In this document: positions 1 through 11,142 of the stretch, one piece after another
Numbering within the stretch: position 1 is the first letter of the stretch
Layout: each line of letters begins with the position of its first letter
NCBI GenBank assembly: GCA_947448325.1
Contig: CANFMK010000004.1
Location: 1 to 38,207, forward strand
Source of the DNA: Comamonadaceae bacterium
Lineage (GTDB): Bacteria > Pseudomonadota > Gammaproteobacteria > Burkholderiales > Burkholderiaceae_C
Direction: 5' to 3'
DNA length: 38,207 nt
Made by a program: the position numbers and the translations under genes
Notes under the pieces: model-generated
What the model saw: the letters and a program-made list of their open reading frames with translations, nothing else
Database searches by the model: none
What the model was told of the DNA's origin: nothing

Positions 1-14
1 ACAGGGGGATAAAA

Positions 15-32
15 ACAATTTCCGGAAATTGT
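15..32 (-). terminator. 18-bp perfect palindrome followed leftward by a T tract
   Basis: ACAATTTCCGGAAATTGT is perfectly self-complementary. Read leftward it is followed by five T residues (bases 11-15 are A on the plus strand). It could fold as a 7-bp A/T-rich stem with a CCGG loop and act as a weak intrinsic terminator or attenuator for leftward transcription. It could equally be a protein-binding palindrome. Its position after a promoter-like site and a tiny ORF makes a leader role possible, but the downstream gene is outside the window. Confidence 0.35.
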
Positions 33-52
33 CAACGCAGCTTGCAATGTGC

Positions 53-97
53 TTACAAAACTGCAGCGACAGAGCGAAAGCACTCGAGCTCTTTCAT
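53..97 (-). CDS. Possible 14-codon leader ORF
   Basis: An ATG at 97 reads M-K-E-L-E-C-F-R-S-V-A-A-V-L before a TAA at 55-53. It starts 12 bases downstream of a TATAAT box and ends about 20 bases before the palindrome. The upstream sequence (GGCTGAG) is only a weak ribosome binding site. There is no run of one amino acid typical of a classical attenuator peptide. It may simply be untranslated leader, so treat it as a tentative call. Confidence 0.15.
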   Translation of the reverse strand: MKELECFRSVAAVL

Positions 98-108
98 CTC
101 AGCCTGCG

Positions 109-137
109 ATTATAGGGGTTTTCACGCCCCCTTTCAG
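109..137 (-). promoter_or_regulatory. Promoter-like sequence facing left
   Basis: On the minus strand a perfect TATAAT (114-109) lies 17 bases downstream of CTGAAA (137-132), which matches four of six bases of the sigma-70 -35 consensus. It sits 32 bases beyond the roxA stop codon, so it would drive a gene to the left of the window. No such gene is visible here, so the assignment rests on the motif alone. Confidence 0.4.
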
Positions 138-168
138 CGCGACTGCTTTTTTGTAATCCATTTGATTG

Positions 169-1302
169 CTAAGACGCCCCTTCGGGGTGCATCCAGCCGT
201 CATCACACCAATCAGACAGCAACGCCAAAGCGGGGGATGAAAACTGACTGACGGCCCTCGCGTCCAAACGCCGATCGTTTGACAGCCGGCGCAGCAGTTG
301 GGCATCACGACCACCTGCCTTGAAGCTTTCTCCATTGATGAAGACATGGTGCGCGTCGTGCATCATTCGGGTGCGGCGATCCAGCACCACCGCTTGCGGC
401 CAGCTCAGTTCTCGCTCAGCTTGGCTCTCAAACCAGACTTGAGGTTTGGGCTCTGTCAGGTATTCGCCCAACAAGCAATCGAGCAATTGCGGATCTTTCA
501 ATGCTTTGGCCACCGCGGCCCGTGCGAAAACTTGCAAAGCTTCGGGAATGGCGCCAGCTTGGGTGACTGCGGGTTGTTGGGGGTCGAGGTACACCAATTC
601 CCCCACGACCTGCACCGCCTCTTCGGCCAAACACGCTAGCAACTCGCGCGCCAATTCGCCTGTGCGGGGAGCGCGAAAGCCCATCGAATACGTCATGCAT
701 TCGCCCAATGCATCGCCGTCGTGGGCATACAAGGGCGGCAAATACAGCATGTCGCCAGGATTCAAAATGAACTCTTCTTCGTACTCAAAATGGGCGAGTA
801 TTTTCAAGGGCACGCCGTCCTGCAAGGTCAGGTCTTTTTGCCGACCGATGCGCCAGCGCCGCTGCCCATGGGCTTGCAACAAAAAGACGTCGTAGCTGTC
901 AAAGTGCGGGCCCACGCCGCCGCCATCGGTGGCGTAGCTGATCATCACATCGTCCATGCGCGCATCGGGCACAAAACGAAACTGCTGCGCCAAATGGTGA
1001 ACAGCCTCATCATGCAAGTCCACGCCCTGCACCAGTACTGTCCAGCCCGGCTGTTTGAAAGGCGGCAGTGACTTTTTAGAAAACGGCCCCTGCTTCAACG
1101 TCCAGCCATGGGGTTTGCGCACCACCAGGCGCGACTCCACATCGTCTTTCGCGGCCAGCGCCATCAGTTCAGCGCGGTCCAACAAGGGGCTAAAGCCAGG
1201 AATGGCTTGGCGAATCAACAAAGGCTTTTTGTGCCAATGGCGTTTCATGAACTGGTCGGGCGAAAGCCCACCCAGTAGAGCAAGGGGTTGTGAAGTGTCC
1301 AT
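169..1302 (-). CDS. roxA: Cupin/JmjC ribosomal protein hydroxylase (RoxA/YcfD family)
   Basis: This 377-residue protein matches the bacterial 2-oxoglutarate/Fe(II) oxygenases that hydroxylate an arginine of ribosomal protein L16 (YcfD/RoxA). The N-terminus (about residues 14-30, containing FMKRHWHKKPLLIRQA) is characteristic of the family. The iron-binding triad is visible as H133 and D135 in PHFDSYDVFLLQ and H194 in LYAHDG, close to the positions in E. coli YcfD. Residues 210-377 correspond to the dimerisation and winged-helix C-terminal region. The ATG at 1302 is preceded by AGGAG (1316-1312) at nine bases. The start codon lies only 14 bases from the divergent slyD start. The family is certain; L16 as substrate is inferred from homology. 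Confidence 0.88.
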   Translation of the reverse strand: MDTSQPLALLGGLSPDQFMKRHWHKKPLLIRQAIPGFSPLLDRAELMALAAKDDVESRLVVRKPHGWTLKQGPFSKKSLPPFKQPGWTVLVQGVDLHDEAVHHLAQQFRFVPDARMDDVMISYATDGGGVGPHFDSYDVFLLQAHGQRRWRIGRQKDLTLQDGVPLKILAHFEYEEEFILNPGDMLYLPPLYAHDGDALGECMTYSMGFRAPRTGELARELLACLAEEAVQVVGELVYLDPQQPAVTQAGAIPEALQVFARAAVAKALKDPQLLDCLLGEYLTEPKPQVWFESQAERELSWPQAVVLDRRTRMMHDAHHVFINGESFKAGGRDAQLLRRLSNDRRLDARAVSQFSSPALALLSDWCDDGWMHPEGAS

Positions 1303-1311
1303 GCGACAATT

Positions 1312-1316
1312 CTCCT
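1312..1316 (-). promoter_or_regulatory. roxA ribosome binding site abutting the slyD start
   Basis: AGGAG on the minus strand, nine bases before the roxA ATG, decides that start. It directly abuts the slyD ATG (1317-1319) on the other strand, so the two divergent genes share their translation-initiation region and promoters must lie inside the opposing coding sequences. Confidence 0.6.
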
Positions 1317-1856
1317 ATGGAAATCACTCAACAATGTGTGGTCGCACTCACCTGGACCCTGAAAGACACCCTTGGCGAAACTTTGGACGTGCTCGACGAG
1401 CCGGTGGAGTTCTTGGTGGGCGGGCATGATTTGCTGCCCAAAATTGAAGCCGCTTTGCAAGGTCATACCCGGGGCGCCAAGGTCGATTTGCACCTGGAGC
1501 CCGAAGACGCGTTTGGCGACTTCGATGAAAACCTGCTGTTTTTGGAACCGCGCGCCCTGTTCCCGGCCGAAATCGAAGAAGGCCTGACGATCGAGGGCAC
1601 GGCCTTACCCGAAGGCTCTCATCCCGATGCGCCGCGCAACGTGCTCTACACCATCACCGAAATTTACCCCGAACACGTGGTGCTGGACGGCAACCACCCG
1701 CTGTCCGGTATTGCCCTTCGCTTGCACTTGAGAGTCGAGGCGGTTCGCGAAGCCACCGAAAGCGAAGTCGGTCAAGGCAGCTGCGGCACTGGCTTTTTCA
1801 GGATCGAAGTGGGTGAGAATCACGAACCGGCCGACCCCAATCGACTGCTGCACTGA
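1317..1856 (+). CDS. slyD: FKBP-type peptidyl-prolyl isomerase, SlyD type
   Basis: A 179-residue FKBP-fold prolyl isomerase and folding helper of the SlyD class, expected in the cytoplasm. The N-terminus (QCVVALTWTLKD), the FLVGGHDLLPKIEAAL segment (about 32-47) and the EDAFGDFDENL stretch (63-73) are typical, followed by the insert-in-flap region. Unlike E. coli SlyD, the C-terminus has no long His/Cys-rich metal-binding tail; it ends with a short stretch containing SCG and H-E-P. I chose ATG 1317 because family members begin near this residue. No Shine-Dalgarno precedes it, and a GTG at 1290 in frame is an alternative start. It converges with dut, leaving 14 bases between the stops. Confidence 0.85.
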   Translation: MEITQQCVVALTWTLKDTLGETLDVLDEPVEFLVGGHDLLPKIEAALQGHTRGAKVDLHLEPEDAFGDFDENLLFLEPRALFPAEIEEGLTIEGTALPEGSHPDAPRNVLYTITEIYPEHVVLDGNHPLSGIALRLHLRVEAVREATESEVGQGSCGTGFFRIEVGENHEPADPNRLLH

Positions 1857-1870
1857 ACTGGGGTAGCGCC

Positions 1871-2320
1871 TTACTTTTTACCGGTCGAGCCGTACCCGCC
1901 CTCGCCGCGCTCACTGGGTGCGGCAAATTCGGTCACCACATTGAACTGGGCCTGCACCACGGGCACGATGACCATCTGGGCGATGCGCTCCATCGGCTCG
2001 ATGGTGAAAGCCACATCGCTGCGGTTCCAGCAGCTGACCATCAGTTGGCCTTGGTAGTCGCTGTCGATCAAACCCACCAAATTGCCCAACACAATGCCGT
2101 GTTTGTGGCCCAAACCGGAACGCGGCAACAAAACAGCCGCAAAGCCCGGATCGTTCAAATGCACCGCCAGGCCGGTGGGCACCAACTGCCAGGCATTGGG
2201 CGCCAGCGTCAAAGGCGCATCTAAACAAGCGCGCAAATCCAAACCGGCGCTGCCTGGGGTGGCGTAGGCGGGGAGCTGGTCCGCCATGCGCGGGTCCATG
2301 ATTTTCAGATCGATCTTCAT
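1871..2320 (-). CDS. dut: Deoxyuridine 5'-triphosphate nucleotidohydrolase (dUTPase)
   Basis: This trimeric dUTPase (149 residues) hydrolyses dUTP to dUMP and pyrophosphate, keeping uracil out of DNA and feeding dTMP synthesis. All five family motifs are recognisable: [12 protein letters not shown] (about 21-32), [10 protein letters not shown], the [12 protein letters not shown] segment with the catalytic Asp, [11 protein letters not shown], and the C-terminal Gly-rich GEGGYGSTG that closes over the substrate. The start is ATG 2320 (MKIDLKI), matching usual family length; an in-frame ATG at 2332 would add MKKP. It lies downstream of coaBC in the same direction with a gap of about 40 bases, the widespread dfp-dut pairing. 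Confidence 0.95.
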   Translation of the reverse strand: MKIDLKIMDPRMADQLPAYATPGSAGLDLRACLDAPLTLAPNAWQLVPTGLAVHLNDPGFAAVLLPRSGLGHKHGIVLGNLVGLIDSDYQGQLMVSCWNRSDVAFTIEPMERIAQMVIVPVVQAQFNVVTEFAAPSERGEGGYGSTGKK

Positions 2321-2361
2321 TGGTTTTTTCATCTCATTCAAAGGGGGTGATGCGCCACAGA

Positions 2362-5349
<2,988 letters not shown>

Positions 5350-5379
5350 ATCCCTTTTCTTGTCCCACAGGATGCCCCT

Positions 5380-6234
5380 ATGAAACTTTGCGGCTTTGAC
5401 GTCGGCCTGAACCGGCCCTTCTTTCTGATCGCAGGCACCTGCTCGATTGAGGGCTTGGAGATGTCGCTGGATGTGGCCGGACAGCTCAAAGAAATCTGCG
5501 ATGCCCTGGGCATCCCTTTGATTTACAAGGGCTCGTTCGACAAAGCCAACCGCTCCTCGGGCAGTACCCAGCGCGGTGTGGGCATCGATGCCGGTTTGAA
5601 AATCCTGGATGAAGTGCGCCGCCAAATCGGCGTCCCCATCCTCACCGATGTGCATGACGAGTCCCAGGTCAAAGTCGTGGCGAGCGTGGTCGATGTGCTG
5701 CAGACTCCCGCGTTTTTGTGCCGCCAGACCGATTTCATCCGCGCCGTGGCCCAGTCGGGCAAGCCGGTGAACATCAAAAAGGGGCAGTTCCTGGCCCCAT
5801 GGGACATGAAAAACGTCATCGACAAAGCCCGCAGCGCCGCCCGCGAAGCCGGCTTGTCCGAAGACAACTTCTTGGCGTGTGAGCGCGGTGTGAGCTTTGG
5901 CTACAACAACTTGGTCGCCGACATGAGCAGCCTGGCCGAGATGCGCAAAACCGGCGCACCGGTGGTGTTTGACGTGACCCACTCGGTGCAAAAACCCGGC
6001 GGTCAAGGCACCAGCAGTGGCGGCGCCCGCGAGATGGTACCGGTGCTGGCGCGTGCTGGCGTGGCCGCAGGTGTGGCGGGGCTCTTCATGGAGACCCATC
6101 CCCAACCCGCCCAGGCTTGGTCCGACGGCCCCAATGCCGTGCCCCTGGGCAAAATGAAGGCGCTGCTGGAAACACTGGTGCAGCTGGATGCCGTCACCAA
6201 AAAGAATCCGTTTTTAGAGGAAGATTTTGTATGA
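5380..6234 (+). CDS. kdsA: 3-deoxy-8-phosphooctulonate synthase (Kdo-8-P synthase)
   Basis: A 284-residue TIM-barrel enzyme condensing phosphoenolpyruvate with arabinose-5-phosphate, the entry step to Kdo for lipopolysaccharide. Visible motifs are [37 protein letters not shown] and [12 protein letters not shown]. The residue aligned with Asn26 of the metal-independent E. coli enzyme is Cys21 here (AGTCSIEG), the signature of the metal-dependent class typified by Aquifex KdsA. The start follows CAGGATG, a moderate ribosome binding site. It is 30 bases downstream of pyrG, and its TGA overlaps the next start by four bases. Confidence 0.97.
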   Translation: MKLCGFDVGLNRPFFLIAGTCSIEGLEMSLDVAGQLKEICDALGIPLIYKGSFDKANRSSGSTQRGVGIDAGLKILDEVRRQIGVPILTDVHDESQVKVVASVVDVLQTPAFLCRQTDFIRAVAQSGKPVNIKKGQFLAPWDMKNVIDKARSAAREAGLSEDNFLACERGVSFGYNNLVADMSSLAEMRKTGAPVVFDVTHSVQKPGGQGTSSGGAREMVPVLARAGVAAGVAGLFMETHPQPAQAWSDGPNAVPLGKMKALLETLVQLDAVTKKNPFLEEDFV

Positions 6235-6518
6235 GCGGCTATGTCATCGCCAACGTCCAAGTGACCGATCCAGTTCAGTATGAAGAGTACAAAAAATGGT
6301 CCACCGCCGCCATGAAAGCCCACAACGCGGAAGTTTGTGTGCGCGGCGGCCAAGTCGCAGTGCTGGAAGGCGACTGGGCTCCAGAGCGCATCGTGATTTT
6401 GAAATTCCCGACCTTTGAAGCCGCCAAGGCGTTTTACGACACGCCTGAATACCTCAAAGCCCGTGAGGCGCGTGCAGGCGCAGCCATCATGCGCATGGTC
6501 GTGGTCGAGGGTGTGTAA
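6231..6518 (+). CDS. DUF1330 family protein
   Basis: This 95-residue protein has the dimeric alpha/beta-barrel pattern of DUF1330: an N-terminal strand ([11 protein letters not shown]), a Tyr-rich helix (YEEYKKWS), a second strand ([20 protein letters not shown]) and a final helix ([18 protein letters not shown]). No enzymatic activity is established for this family. Its ATG overlaps the kdsA stop codon (ATGA) and AGAGGAAG lies upstream, so it is almost certainly co-translated with kdsA and co-transcribed with pyrG, kdsA and eno. The context suggests a helper in that operon, but nothing in the sequence identifies a substrate. Confidence 0.85.
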   Translation: MSGYVIANVQVTDPVQYEEYKKWSTAAMKAHNAEVCVRGGQVAVLEGDWAPERIVILKFPTFEAAKAFYDTPEYLKAREARAGAAIMRMVVVEGV

Positions 6519-6543
6519 GCCTGTTTTTTATCATTGACATTGA

Positions 6544-7842
<1,299 letters not shown>

Positions 7843-7874
7843 AAAATTTCACCGTATCCAGTTCGCTGACTGTC

Positions 7875-8150
7875 ATGGGAAACCGCTTTTTGCCTGTTGT
7901 TTTGGCCATCGTTTTGGTGGTCTTGCAGGCGCAGCTTTGGCTGGGCCGGGGCAGCATTCCCACGGTGACCGAGTTGGAACGCAAAGTTCAGGACCAAAAA
8001 CAGGCCAATGACAAAGCCCGGCTGGTGAATGAGCAACTCAGCGCCGAGATCAACGACCTGAAAGAAGGATTGAACATGGTCGAAGAGCGCGCCCGTAACG
8101 AGTTGGGCATGGTCAAGCCCAACGAGATCTACGTTCAGATCGCCAAATGA
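7875..8150 (+). CDS. ftsB: Cell division protein FtsB
   Basis: A 91-residue single-pass membrane protein of the DivIC/FtsB family, a divisome component that bridges FtsL and FtsQ and helps activate septal peptidoglycan synthesis. The short cytoplasmic start (MGNRF) is followed by a transmembrane helix (about 6-22). A coiled coil spans roughly residues 30-70 (TELERKVQDQKQANDKAR and following). The conserved ERARNELGMVKPNE segment follows. It is 32 bases downstream of eno, an order common in proteobacteria. The TGA overlaps the start of pnuC. No strong Shine-Dalgarno is seen before ATG 7875. Confidence 0.93.
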   Translation: MGNRFLPVVLAIVLVVLQAQLWLGRGSIPTVTELERKVQDQKQANDKARLVNEQLSAEINDLKEGLNMVEERARNELGMVKPNEIYVQIAK

Positions 8151-8758
8151 TGGACCCTGCCGAAGCCGCTGGTTTTGCGCTGGCGGTGGTGATGGTGTGG
8201 TGCAGCATCCGTGAACTGCATTGGAGTTGGCCATTGGCCATCGCCAGCTCTGCGCTGTATTTTTTTGTGTTCAGGGACAGTCAACTGTACGGCGAAGCTG
8301 CACTGCAAGTGGTCTTTGCCGTGCTCGCCTTGTGGGGTTGGTGGCAGTGGCTGCGGCCCGCCGTTGTCTTGCAGCCACACGAAGCCGAGCCAGCCGCTCA
8401 ATCCCCTGCGCAAACCACACCTCTCCCAGCCCTGCCCATTCGCAAGCTGAATCGACGCGCACGCTGGCAATGCTTGTTCAGCAGCTTGCTGCTGTGGCCC
8501 ATGTTGGCCTTGTTTTTGATGCATTTCACCGACACCGACGTGCCTTGGTGGGATGGTTTGGTGACCGCACTGAGTCTGATGGGCCAGTATTTGCTGGGCC
8601 GAAAATACCTGGAGAACTGGTCAGTCTGGCTGTTGGTCAACACCCTGAGCATGGGATTGTTTGCCTATAAAGCCTTGTGGTTGACGGTGGTGTTGTACGC
8701 CATTTTCTCGGCCATGAGTGTGATCGGTTGGCGCACATGGCACAAGCAAATACGCTGA
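8147..8758 (+). CDS. pnuC: Nicotinamide riboside transporter PnuC
   Basis: This 203-residue integral membrane protein of the PnuC family imports nicotinamide riboside for NAD salvage. Hydrophobic helices run through the sequence (about residues 6-20, 27-42, 48-65, 105-125, 133-150 and 160-195). The family's substrate-site tryptophan motif appears as WGWWQWL, and the C-terminal NWSVWLLVNTLS segment is typical. A hydrophilic loop (about 68-105, rich in Pro, Ala and Gln) separates the early and late helices. ATG 8147 overlaps the ftsB stop (ATGA); a second ATG follows at 8150. Its 3' end overlaps the kinase gene by 22 bases, so transporter and kinase are coupled. Confidence 0.9.
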   Translation: MMDPAEAAGFALAVVMVWCSIRELHWSWPLAIASSALYFFVFRDSQLYGEAALQVVFAVLALWGWWQWLRPAVVLQPHEAEPAAQSPAQTTPLPALPIRKLNRRARWQCLFSSLLLWPMLALFLMHFTDTDVPWWDGLVTALSLMGQYLLGRKYLENWSVWLLVNTLSMGLFAYKALWLTVVLYAIFSAMSVIGWRTWHKQIR

Positions 8759-9438
8759 TTCGCATCGCTTTGCTGGGCGCTGAAAGCACCGGCAAATCGC
8801 AACTCAGCTTGGCGCTGATGCACACCCTGCACGTTCGCGGTCTGCAAGTGCATCTGGTGACCGAGTACCTGCGCACCTGGTGCGATGCGCAAGGCCGCAC
8901 GCCCGAGCCGCATGAGCAAGCGCAGATTGCCCAGCAACAAGCTAACTCCGTGCTGCGACACACCAGCGGCATTGTGATCGCTGACACCACACCTTTGATG
9001 ACAGCGGTTTACAGCCACAAGCTTTTCAACGATACCTCGCTGTACGCCATGGCGGCCGAGCACCAGCAGGTCTATGACATGACTTTGGTGATGGGTTTGG
9101 ATTTACCTTGGGTGGCCGACGGCCTGCAACGCGACGGCCCCCATGTGCGCGAGCCGGTGGACGCGCTGCTGCGCAGCGCCTTGCACAGCGCAGGCCTGGC
9201 CTACAAAGTGGTCTATGGCCAAGGGCAAGAGCGCTTGAACAATGCCTTGCTGGCGCTGGGCTGGGATAAGCCCTCTTCCATGACGGGGGTCCATCCCATG
9301 CTGCAAGCCGCACAAACCACCCGCACCCAAGGCCAGTACGCCTTGAACCGGGGCCGCACCGTGTGGAACTGCGACAAATGTTCAGACGCGGCATGCGAAC
9401 ACCGCTTGTTTTCAGATTTACTCAAGCGTCCCGAATAA
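8737..9438 (+). CDS. NadR-like AAA ATPase, predicted nicotinamide riboside kinase
   Basis: This 233-residue protein resembles the C-terminal ribosylnicotinamide kinase domain of NadR. A Walker A motif is at GAESTGKSQL (about 14-23), followed by VTEYLRTWCD (41-50), VIADTTPLMT and LDLPWVADGLQRDGP, all family hallmarks. It would phosphorylate nicotinamide riboside brought in by PnuC, trapping it as NMN. No DNA-binding or adenylyltransferase domain is present, unlike full-length NadR. The C-terminal 30 residues carry C212, C215, C220 and H222 in a CxxC-x4-CxH arrangement that looks like a small metal site and is not part of the kinase domain. ATG 8737 lies inside the end of pnuC. Kinase function is inferred from homology plus linkage. 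Confidence 0.82.
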   Translation: MAQANTLIRIALLGAESTGKSQLSLALMHTLHVRGLQVHLVTEYLRTWCDAQGRTPEPHEQAQIAQQQANSVLRHTSGIVIADTTPLMTAVYSHKLFNDTSLYAMAAEHQQVYDMTLVMGLDLPWVADGLQRDGPHVREPVDALLRSALHSAGLAYKVVYGQGQERLNNALLALGWDKPSSMTGVHPMLQAAQTTRTQGQYALNRGRTVWNCDKCSDAACEHRLFSDLLKRPE

Positions 9439-9468
9439 ACGCCTCGGATTTCCTCAAGGCCACACGCT

Positions 9469-10485
9469 TCAGTGCAAATTGGCAGGAGGGGCGCTGTCAG
9501 CGGCAGCAGGTATCAAACCTGTGAAAATGCCCGCCGCATCGATCGGGTCGTAGCGGTACTGCTGGCCACAAAATTCGCAGGCCACCTCCACCTGGCCTTG
9601 CTCGGCCAAGATGCTCTCCACCTCTTCCACACCGAGGCTGCGGATCATCTGGCTGACGCGCTCGCGGCTGCAGCGACAAGCGAACTTGGGCGCAGTTTCA
9701 CCGGCATGCGGCACAAAGCGCACGATCGGCTCTTCCCAAAACAGGCGGTGCAAAATTGTGTCCACATCCAGCGTCAACAACTCTTCGCGTTTCAAGCTCT
9801 TGGCCAAAATAGCGATGCGGTTGTAGTCTTCACTGCGCCCCAGCAAGGCTTCGCGCGCCACCGAATCGACCTGCCCTGCCAAATTGCCATCGCCCTCCAC
9901 AGGGAGCCGCTGAATCAGCAAGCCCGCCGCCACTTGGTCATCGGCGGCCAACACCAACACCGTGTCCAATTGCTCCGACTGCAGCATGTAGTGCTCCAGC
10001 ACCTCGGCAAAGTTTTCAATTTTGTGATGATGATCGTCAAACAGCGGCACCACGCCTTGGTAAGGCTGCTGGCCGGGTTGGCGGTCGAGTGGGTCCAGGG
10101 TGATGGCGCAGCGGCCTTGGTTGTTCACATTCACCATGTGGCTCAGCGGCGCGTCATGCGCGATGGCTCCGGTCAGGGTGGCCGTAGCGCGAAGGCTGAA
10201 GTCAGGTTGCACTTCGACCACCGCCAGCTTCAAGGGCCCGTCGCCCATGATTTGCAGTACCAACGCACCGTTGAATTTGATATTGCCCTGCATCAACACG
10301 CTGGCCGCGGCCATTTCGCCCAGCAAATGACTGACGCAAGCAGGGTAAGCGCCCGACTCGGTATTGCCCGCGCGCCGCGCCAAAATGGCTTGCCATGCAT
10401 CCGTCAGGCGCACCACCATGCCGCGCACCGGCAGGCCATCGAATAAAAATTTATGAAGTTCAGACAAGTGGATTCCAGCGGTCAA
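9469..10485 (-). CDS. hslO: Redox-regulated chaperone Hsp33
   Basis: This 338-residue Hsp33 homologue is a cytoplasmic holdase activated by oxidative unfolding. The N-terminal domain starts with LHKFLFDGLPVRGMVVRL, as usual, and contains GNIKFNGALVLQ and PLSHMVNVNNQGRCAI. The redox switch is complete: C270 and C272 (CRC) with C303 and C306 (CEFC) bind zinc when reduced. The start codon is TTG 10485, supported by GAGG five bases upstream and by family alignment of the N-terminus. It lies 16 bases downstream of the carbonic-anhydrase-like gene, suggesting one transcript, and converges with the kinase gene. Confidence 0.95.
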   Translation of the reverse strand: MTAGIHLSELHKFLFDGLPVRGMVVRLTDAWQAILARRAGNTESGAYPACVSHLLGEMAAASVLMQGNIKFNGALVLQIMGDGPLKLAVVEVQPDFSLRATATLTGAIAHDAPLSHMVNVNNQGRCAITLDPLDRQPGQQPYQGVVPLFDDHHHKIENFAEVLEHYMLQSEQLDTVLVLAADDQVAAGLLIQRLPVEGDGNLAGQVDSVAREALLGRSEDYNRIAILAKSLKREELLTLDVDTILHRLFWEEPIVRFVPHAGETAPKFACRCSRERVSQMIRSLGVEEVESILAEQGQVEVACEFCGQQYRYDPIDAAGIFTGLIPAAADSAPPANLH

Positions 10486-10501
10486 TGCCGCCTCAGGGTA
10501 T

Positions 10502-11026
10502 TCAAGTGATTTTTTTCAGCGTCGTTTGAAAGCGGTGGGCATTTTCAACATAGTGCCGGGCGCTTTGGCGCAAGCCTTCGATTTGTTCAGGACTGAGTTC
10601 GCGCACCACTTTGGCAGGGCTGCCCATGATCATGGAGCCATCTGGGAACTCCTTGCCTTCGGTCACCAAAGAGCCTGCGCCCACCAAACAATTCTTGCCT
10701 ATTTTCGCACCATTGAGCACCACCGCGCCGATGCCGATCAGCGTCTCGTCACCGATGGTGCAGCCGTGCAGCATCACCATGTGGCCCACAGTCACATGTT
10801 TGCCCACCACCAAGGGCTTGCCGTGGTCGGCGTGCATCACGCTGCCGTCTTGGATGTTGCTGCCTTCGCCGATCTCAATGGTCTCGGTATCGCCCCGAAT
10901 CACGCTGCCAAACCACACGCTGGCATTGGCGTGAAGGGTCACGGCACCCATCACCTGCGCGCTGTCGGCGACCCAGGCAGATGCTGCCACTTGGGGTTGT
11001 TTGCCATCGAGTTCGTAAATCGCCAT
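10502..11026 (-). CDS. Gamma-carbonic anhydrase family protein (YrdA type)
   Basis: This 174-residue left-handed beta-helix protein has hexapeptide repeats from about residue 15 to 125 (for example [22 protein letters not shown]). Three histidines equivalent to the metal ligands of gamma carbonic anhydrases are present: H65 (SVMHAD), H82 and H87 (GHMVMLHG). C-terminal helices span about 140-174. Whether these short YrdA-like proteins hydrate CO2 or do something else is unsettled, so only the fold and metal site are firm. ATG 11026 has AGGAG six bases upstream. It precedes hslO on the same strand and is divergent from the DUF455 gene. Confidence 0.88.
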   Translation of the reverse strand: MAIYELDGKQPQVAASAWVADSAQVMGAVTLHANASVWFGSVIRGDTETIEIGEGSNIQDGSVMHADHGKPLVVGKHVTVGHMVMLHGCTIGDETLIGIGAVVLNGAKIGKNCLVGAGSLVTEGKEFPDGSMIMGSPAKVVRELSPEQIEGLRQSARHYVENAHRFQTTLKKIT

Positions 11027-11054
11027 CGGATGCTCCTGAAGATGTGTGTGAAAT

Positions 11055-11064
11055 TACAATTGTA
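11055..11064. promoter_or_regulatory. TACAATTGTA palindrome in a divergent intergenic region
   Basis: The 10-bp palindrome contains TACAAT on both strands, a fair -10 match in each direction, and lies 29 bases upstream of the carbonic-anhydrase-like gene. No strong -35 element is seen in either direction. It is the best candidate for the leftward promoter of that gene and hslO; rightward use for the DUF455 gene is less clear. Confidence 0.3.
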
Positions 11065-11142
11065 GGCAAGACGCTGGCCAGTGCCTGTCACCTGCACGGT
11101 GTTGCTGTCCCTGCCTCCTTCCTACCCTGAGCACCTTTGTCC

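Noticed and set aside
173-190. Strong GC stem (CGCCCC-TTC-GGGGTG) at the end of roxA as a terminator
   Set aside because: It overlaps the last codons of roxA and is not followed by a T tract in either direction, so it is better explained as coding sequence.
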